DNA from: DASYTH01 sp035762905
GTDB lineage: Bacteria; Actinomycetota; Actinomycetes; Mycobacteriales; Pseudonocardiaceae
Reading direction: 5' to 3'
Assembly: GCF_035762905.1 (NCBI RefSeq)
Contig: NZ_DASUCC010000061.1
Coordinates: 124,001 to 188,000 of the forward strand
DNA: 64,000 nt
The translations under genes were made by a program, and so were the position numbers. Of this stretch, positions 60,005 to 64,000 are shown piece by piece; the first letter of the stretch is position 1, and the number at the start of each line of letters is the position of its first letter. The notes beneath the pieces were generated by a model that made no database searches, had not been told where the DNA came from, and was given only the letters and a program-made list of their open reading frames with translations.

Positions 60005-62116
60005 TTGGTTCGGTTTCGATTACTGGGGCCGTTGGAGTTCTTTGACGGGCGGTCGTGGAATTCGATCGGGGCCGCCAAACAGCGGGCATTGCTGGCCGTC
60101 CTGCTGATTAACGCGAATCGGGTGGTCGGGGCCGATCAGTTGACCGCGGAACTGTGGGGGGAGCGGCCACCGGCCAGCGCCGCCGGGTTGCTGGCCGGGT
60201 ACGTCTGGCGGCTGCGCCGCGCCCTCGGCGACCAGCCGGGCCGGGTGCTGGCCACCCGGGCGCCGGGTTACCAGCTGGTGGTCCCGCCCGGGAGCCTTGA
60301 CCTGCACGAGTACGACGACCTGGTGACGGCCGGCCGGCGCCGGCTGGCCGCGGGCGACCCGGCCGCCGCCGTGGACGGTCTCACCACGGCGCTCGGGCTG
60401 TGGCGGGGCGCGCCGCTGGCCGACGTGCCGCTGGTGCCGTCCGTGCTCACCGAGTCGGCCCGGCTGGAGGAGGGCCGGCTGGCCGTGGTCGAGACCCGGA
60501 TCGACGCCGAGATCACCTTGGGCCGGCACGAGGCGGTGCTGCCCGAGCTGAAGCTGATGGTCTCGCAGTTCCCGTTGCGGGAACGGCTGCACGCGCACCT
60601 GATGCTGGCGCTGTACCAGGCCGGGCAGCAGGCCGAGGCACTCGGCGCCTACCGCGACCTGCGCCAGCTGCTGATCGACGAGCTGGGCATCGAGCCGAGC
60701 AAGCCGCTGCGCGAGCTGCAGGCGCGGATCCTGCGCGAGGATCCGCTGCTGCTGGAGAGCGCCGCGGATCGCGCGCCGGGAACCGCGGTACTGCGCCTGG
60801 CGGTGCCGCGCACCCTGCCGCCGGACGTGCCGGTGTTCGTCGACCGGGCCGGCGAACTGGCCCGGATCACCGCCCGGCTCGCCGCGGGCGAGCAGCGCTG
60901 CGCCATCCACGGCCTGGCCGGGGTCGGCAAGACCACCCTCGCGGTGCACGCCGCGCACCGGGTGGCCGCCCGGTTCCCGGACGGGCAGATCTACCTCGAC
61001 CTCGGCGCCGGGGCCGCGCAGGACCCACCGCGCCCGGTCGACGCGATCGGCCGGCTGCTGGCCGCCCTCGGGGTGCCGGCCGCCGACGTCCCGGCCGACG
61101 AGGAGCGGGCCGCGGCGCTGCTGCGCACCGCGCTTGCCGGCCGCCGGGTGGTGATCGTGCTGGACGACGTGCTGGACACCGGCCAGATCCGGGCGCTGCT
61201 GCCGGCCACCCCGGGCAGCGCGGTGATCCTGGCCGGGCGGGCCGCCCCGGCCGCGGTGGACGGCTCCGGCCTGCTGCGCCTGCACCGGCTGCCGGCCGCC
61301 GCCGCGACCGAGCTGCTGCGCCGCTACGCCGGTGCCGACCGGGTGACCGCCGACCCCGGCGCCGCCGCCCGGATCGCCCGGCTCTGCGAGTACCTGCCGC
61401 TGGCCCTGCGGGTCGCCGCGACCCGGCTGGCCCAGCGTCCTGAGTGGACGGTGGCGGACTTCGCCGCCCGGCTGGCCGACCGGCACCGCCGGCTGGACCT
61501 GTTGAGCTGCAACGGGTTGTCCGTGCGGGACAGCCTACGGGCCAGCACCCGGCTGCTGCACCGGTCCGGCGACGACGAGGCCGTCCGCACCCTGCGCCTG
61601 CTCGGCGCGCTGGACCTGCCGGTGGTGCGGACCGCCGACCTCGCCGCGCTGCTCGACCACCCGGAACCGGTCGTCGAGCAGGCCGCAGAACGGCTGGTGG
61701 ACGCCGGACTGCTCGAGCCGCTGCGGATCGACCGGTTCCGGGTGCTCGAGCTGGTCCGGCTGTTCGCCCGCACCGAGTACGGCACCGAAACACCGCCGGT
61801 AGAACGCGGCCACATCGGCGGAACAACCACGGCGACGAGGGTCGTCGTGCATGCAGCCCCAACCGTGCGGAGAACGCAGATGAGCGACACCAAGCTCGAC
61901 CTCGACGCCACCATCGCCCAGTACGCCACCTTCTCGTTCGACGACTCCACGCCACTGCTGGACGTCGGGCTGGAGTCGCTGGCACTGCTGCGGCTGGCCG
62001 TCGAGGTGGCCACCGACGACGACGCCGAGATCGACGCCTCCCGCCTGGTCGACCTGCACACGGTCGCCGACCTCAAGGGATGGCTCGCCGGCATGATCCC
62101 CGGAGGAACCCGGTGA
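60005..62116 (+). CDS. SARP (AfsR/DnrI-type) regulator fused to a C-terminal peptidyl/acyl carrier domain
   Basis: A 703-residue protein. Residues 1 to about 250 form the SARP module: OmpR-type winged helix (FRLLGPLEFFDGRSWNSIGAAKQRALLAVLL) and the bacterial transcriptional activation domain (VSQFPLRERLHAHLMLALYQAGQQ). A STAND/NB-ARC ATPase follows with Walker A GLAGVGKTT at about 303-311 and Walker B RRVVIVLDDVL. After a linker, residues 626-703 are a carrier domain with the phosphopantetheine serine in LLDVGLES(658)LALLRL. An in-frame ATG at 61880 with a GGAGAAC ribosome site could also start the carrier alone. Start TTG 60005. Codon 6 is TTA. GTGA overlap with the NRPS gene. Confidence 0.85.
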   Translation: MVRFRLLGPLEFFDGRSWNSIGAAKQRALLAVLLINANRVVGADQLTAELWGERPPASAAGLLAGYVWRLRRALGDQPGRVLATRAPGYQLVVPPGSLDLHEYDDLVTAGRRRLAAGDPAAAVDGLTTALGLWRGAPLADVPLVPSVLTESARLEEGRLAVVETRIDAEITLGRHEAVLPELKLMVSQFPLRERLHAHLMLALYQAGQQAEALGAYRDLRQLLIDELGIEPSKPLRELQARILREDPLLLESAADRAPGTAVLRLAVPRTLPPDVPVFVDRAGELARITARLAAGEQRCAIHGLAGVGKTTLAVHAAHRVAARFPDGQIYLDLGAGAAQDPPRPVDAIGRLLAALGVPAADVPADEERAAALLRTALAGRRVVIVLDDVLDTGQIRALLPATPGSAVILAGRAAPAAVDGSGLLRLHRLPAAAATELLRRYAGADRVTADPGAAARIARLCEYLPLALRVAATRLAQRPEWTVADFAARLADRHRRLDLLSCNGLSVRDSLRASTRLLHRSGDDEAVRTLRLLGALDLPVVRTADLAALLDHPEPVVEQAAERLVDAGLLEPLRIDRFRVLELVRLFARTEYGTETPPVERGHIGGTTTATRVVVHAAPTVRRTQMSDTKLDLDATIAQYATFSFDDSTPLLDVGLESLALLRLAVEVATDDDAEIDASRLVDLHTVADLKGWLAGMIPGGTR

Positions 62117-64000
62117 GCACCGACACCATCGCACCGGTCGCCCCGACCGAGCCCGAGCCCACCCTGCTGAACCTCACCGAGTCGCAGAAGGGCCTGCTCG
62201 TGGTGGACGGCCTGGTCCCGACCCGCGAGATCTACAACCAGGTCGGTCGGTTCGACATCGACCCGGCGATCCCGTCGGACACCGTGGTCGACGCGATCAT
62301 CGCGCTGATCACCGTGCAGCCGGCGCTGCGCCAGACCTTCGGCCGGCTGCCCGAGCTGCACGCCCGGCTCGGCCCGCCGCCGACCCGGGACCAGCTGCCG
62401 CTCGAACTGGTCGAGGCCACCCCGGAGACCTACGAGGACGAGATCCTGGCCACCGCGGTGCGGATCGGCCGGCCGCCGTTCGAGCTGGCCACCGGGCCGT
62501 GCTACCGGTTCGGCTACGTCCGGCGCACCGACGGCGGCGACTCGGCGATCCTGTTCTGCTCGCACCACGTGGTCTGCGACGGGGTGTCCATCCCACCGGT
62601 GGTGCGCGACCTCGAGGCGGCGCTCACCGGGACGCTGTCCGGCGATGCGGTGGAGAAGCTGCGGCTGACCCGGGAGAACGCGTTCCTGCGCGAGCTGCGC
62701 GCCCAGGACCGGGTGTCCAACGCCGAGGCGCTCGCCGACCGGGCCAAGGCCTGGGCCGAGCAGCTGCGCGACGTGCCCCCGATGGTGGTCTACCCGAAGC
62801 CGAACCGCCCGGTGGAGACCGCGTTCTCCGGCGGCCGGGTGGAATGGCACCTCAACGAGGCCGACAACGCGGCGTTCCGGGACACCTGCAAGCGCCTGGG
62901 GATCAGCCCGTTCGTGCTGTTCACCTCCATCTACGGCACGGCCGTGGCCCGGCACGCCGCGGTGTCCACCGTGCTGGTCGGCAGCCCGTTCATGGCCCGG
63001 CGCACGGTCGGCGCGTTCGACCTGTGCGGCTTCTTCGTCAACACCCTGCCGGTGACCGTGGCCGTGGACTGGGAGCGCAGCTTCGACCAGCACGCCGGCT
63101 CGGTGGTCCGGGACGCGGTGGACTTCTGCCGGTCCAATGTGGACATCGCGTTCACCCAACTGGTCGCGCACGCCCAGCCGGACCGCACGACCAACCGCAA
63201 CCCGCTGTTCGCCTGCATGCTGGCCATGCAGGACACGGTCGAGCTGGGGTCGGCCGGCGCGGTGCGCGGGGTGCGCGAGCCGGGCAACGGCACCGCCAAG
63301 TTCGACCTGTGGCTGGGCTGCACCCCGGTCGACGGGCGCTGGCTGCTCGAGCTGGAGTACGACCGCGAGCTGATCGCCCCGGCCGTGGCCGACGGGCTGC
63401 TCGACTCGATCCGCACGGCGCTGCGCCGGGCGCTGGCCGACGGCAGCCGCACCCTGGCCGACCTGTTCACCGACTCCTCGGCGGCGGCCAGCCTGCGCAC
63501 CGACGGCTACCCGGCCCGGGTGCCCGGCGCCACGCTCACCGAGTGGTTGGCCGCCACCGCCGAGAAGCACGCCGACGCCACCGCGATCGAGGACCAGCAC
63601 GGCACGCTGCGCTACCGCGAGTTGGCCGACGCCGCCCGCAAAGCCGCCGACGGGCTGGCCCGAGCCGGCGTGGCCGCGGGCGACGTGGTCGGGCTGTGCG
63701 TCGACTCGCTCAGCGAGACCACCATCGCCATCCTGGCGATCCTGCGCTGCGGGGCCGCCTACCTTCCGCTCGAGCCGGGCCTGCCGGCCGACCGGCTGGC
63801 CTACATGGTCGAGCAGGCCGGCTGCCGCGCGGTGATCGGGGACGCCGGCGAGCTGCCCGGGGTGGCGGCGCTGCGGCTGGCCGAGCTGATGGCGCCCGCG
63901 CCGGTGGACAGCGCGCCGGCCCCGGCCATCGCCGCACCGGACGCCGGCCGCCCGGCCTACGTCACCTACACCTCCGGCTCCACCGGCCGCCCCAAGGGCG
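62113..64000 (+). CDS. non-ribosomal peptide synthetase (condensation-adenylation), 3' part outside the window
   Basis: The first 629 residues are visible. After a 20-residue leader there is a condensation domain starting LLNLTESQKGLLVVDGL with canonical catalytic H151-H-V-V-C-D-G157 (SHHVVCDGVS) and FDLCGFFVNTLPV. From about residue 475 an adenylation domain begins (LTEWLAATAEKHADATAIED, then LRYRELADAARKAADGLA, AILAILRCGAAYLPLEPGLPADRLAYM) and reaches core A3 YTSGSTGRPKG at the window edge. Specificity residues are not in view. The GTG start overlaps the SARP-carrier stop (GTGA), so the preceding carrier domain may be the donor for this condensation domain. Confidence 0.92.
   Translation, partial: MSTDTIAPVAPTEPEPTLLNLTESQKGLLVVDGLVPTREIYNQVGRFDIDPAIPSDTVVDAIIALITVQPALRQTFGRLPELHARLGPPPTRDQLPLELVEATPETYEDEILATAVRIGRPPFELATGPCYRFGYVRRTDGGDSAILFCSHHVVCDGVSIPPVVRDLEAALTGTLSGDAVEKLRLTRENAFLRELRAQDRVSNAEALADRAKAWAEQLRDVPPMVVYPKPNRPVETAFSGGRVEWHLNEADNAAFRDTCKRLGISPFVLFTSIYGTAVARHAAVSTVLVGSPFMARRTVGAFDLCGFFVNTLPVTVAVDWERSFDQHAGSVVRDAVDFCRSNVDIAFTQLVAHAQPDRTTNRNPLFACMLAMQDTVELGSAGAVRGVREPGNGTAKFDLWLGCTPVDGRWLLELEYDRELIAPAVADGLLDSIRTALRRALADGSRTLADLFTDSSAAASLRTDGYPARVPGATLTEWLAATAEKHADATAIEDQHGTLRYRELADAARKAADGLARAGVAAGDVVGLCVDSLSETTIAILAILRCGAAYLPLEPGLPADRLAYMVEQAGCRAVIGDAGELPGVAALRLAELMAPAPVDSAPAPAIAAPDAGRPAYVTYTSGSTGRPKG

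Noticed and set aside
60020..63600. Long minus-strand open frames opposite the SARP and NRPS genes
   Set aside because: They are His/Arg/Gly/Gln-rich shadows of clearly recognisable regulator, carrier, condensation and adenylation domains.

Overview
The window looks like chromosome of a GC-rich (roughly 70%) actinomycete with secondary metabolism. Pseudonocardiaceae would fit, but that is an inference. Signs are the strong G/C third-position bias, GTG and TTG starts, apparently leaderless genes, several mycothiol-dependent-isomerase-family proteins, a ParE/ParC-type topoisomerase, SigE-family sigma factor, StrR-like and SARP regulators, and TTA codons confined to a few accessory genes. No tRNA, rRNA, CRISPR array or complete insertion sequence was seen.

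From 1 to about 38.2 kb the content is mostly chromosomal and accessory. It holds two tandem NmrA-type reductases (0.9-2.7 kb); a DUF4241 protein facing a translationally coupled WXG100-like pair whose larger member carries an endonuclease/exonuclease/phosphatase domain (2.8-5.8 kb, candidate type VII secretion effector); and an aminotransferase / 2-hydroxyacid dehydrogenase / YCII operon (6.0-8.8 kb). These are followed by a P450, a secreted fibronectin-III protein, an M14 peptidase and two maleylpyruvate-isomerase-like proteins. A decayed patch at 15.9-16.9 kb still contains an intact-looking class III (SapB/AmfS-like) lanthipeptide precursor gene. Then come PPK2, a YbdK-type ligase, an IclR-controlled isomerase/VOC pair, a peptidoglycan-binding/membrane-protein pair, topoisomerase subunits B and A (23.3-27.8 kb), a DEAD-box helicase, a Tat-exported amidohydrolase, a sigma/anti-sigma-like pair, a PhoD-like phosphatase with a GH92 mannosidase, and an arsenic locus (arsC, arsR, arsM).

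At 38.4-44.0 kb lies a 1,875-residue SEFIR-NACHT-HEAT protein, the architecture of bacterial NLR-like immune proteins.

From about 44 kb to the right edge there is a biosynthetic gene cluster. A ten-gene minus-strand operon (54440 to 43961) encodes a GNAT enzyme, a lysine/ornithine-type N-monooxygenase, a cupin, a methionyl-tRNA-synthetase-like protein, an ATP-grasp ligase, a DDAH-like amidinohydrolase, a small 'N-acetylglutamate synthase'-like protein, a solute-binding-type protein without a signal peptide, a cation/proton antiporter and a second ATP-grasp ligase. Across a StrR-type regulator gene, the plus strand carries a DAO-fold flavin oxidase, a metal amidohydrolase, an M20 peptidase, a SARP regulator fused to a carrier-protein domain, and an NRPS (C-A, cut by the window edge). 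N-monooxygenase + cupin + MetRS-like protein + flavin oxidase matches the known hydrazinoacetate-forming machinery (Spb38/Spb40 type), with the cupin and MetRS-like parts as two separate genes. The likely product is therefore an N-N-bond-containing, peptide-like metabolite.

Two long perfect inverted repeats with StrR-like half-sites lie upstream of the minus-strand operon and of the oxidase gene. TTA codons in the StrR-like, M20 and SARP genes suggest bldA-type developmental control.
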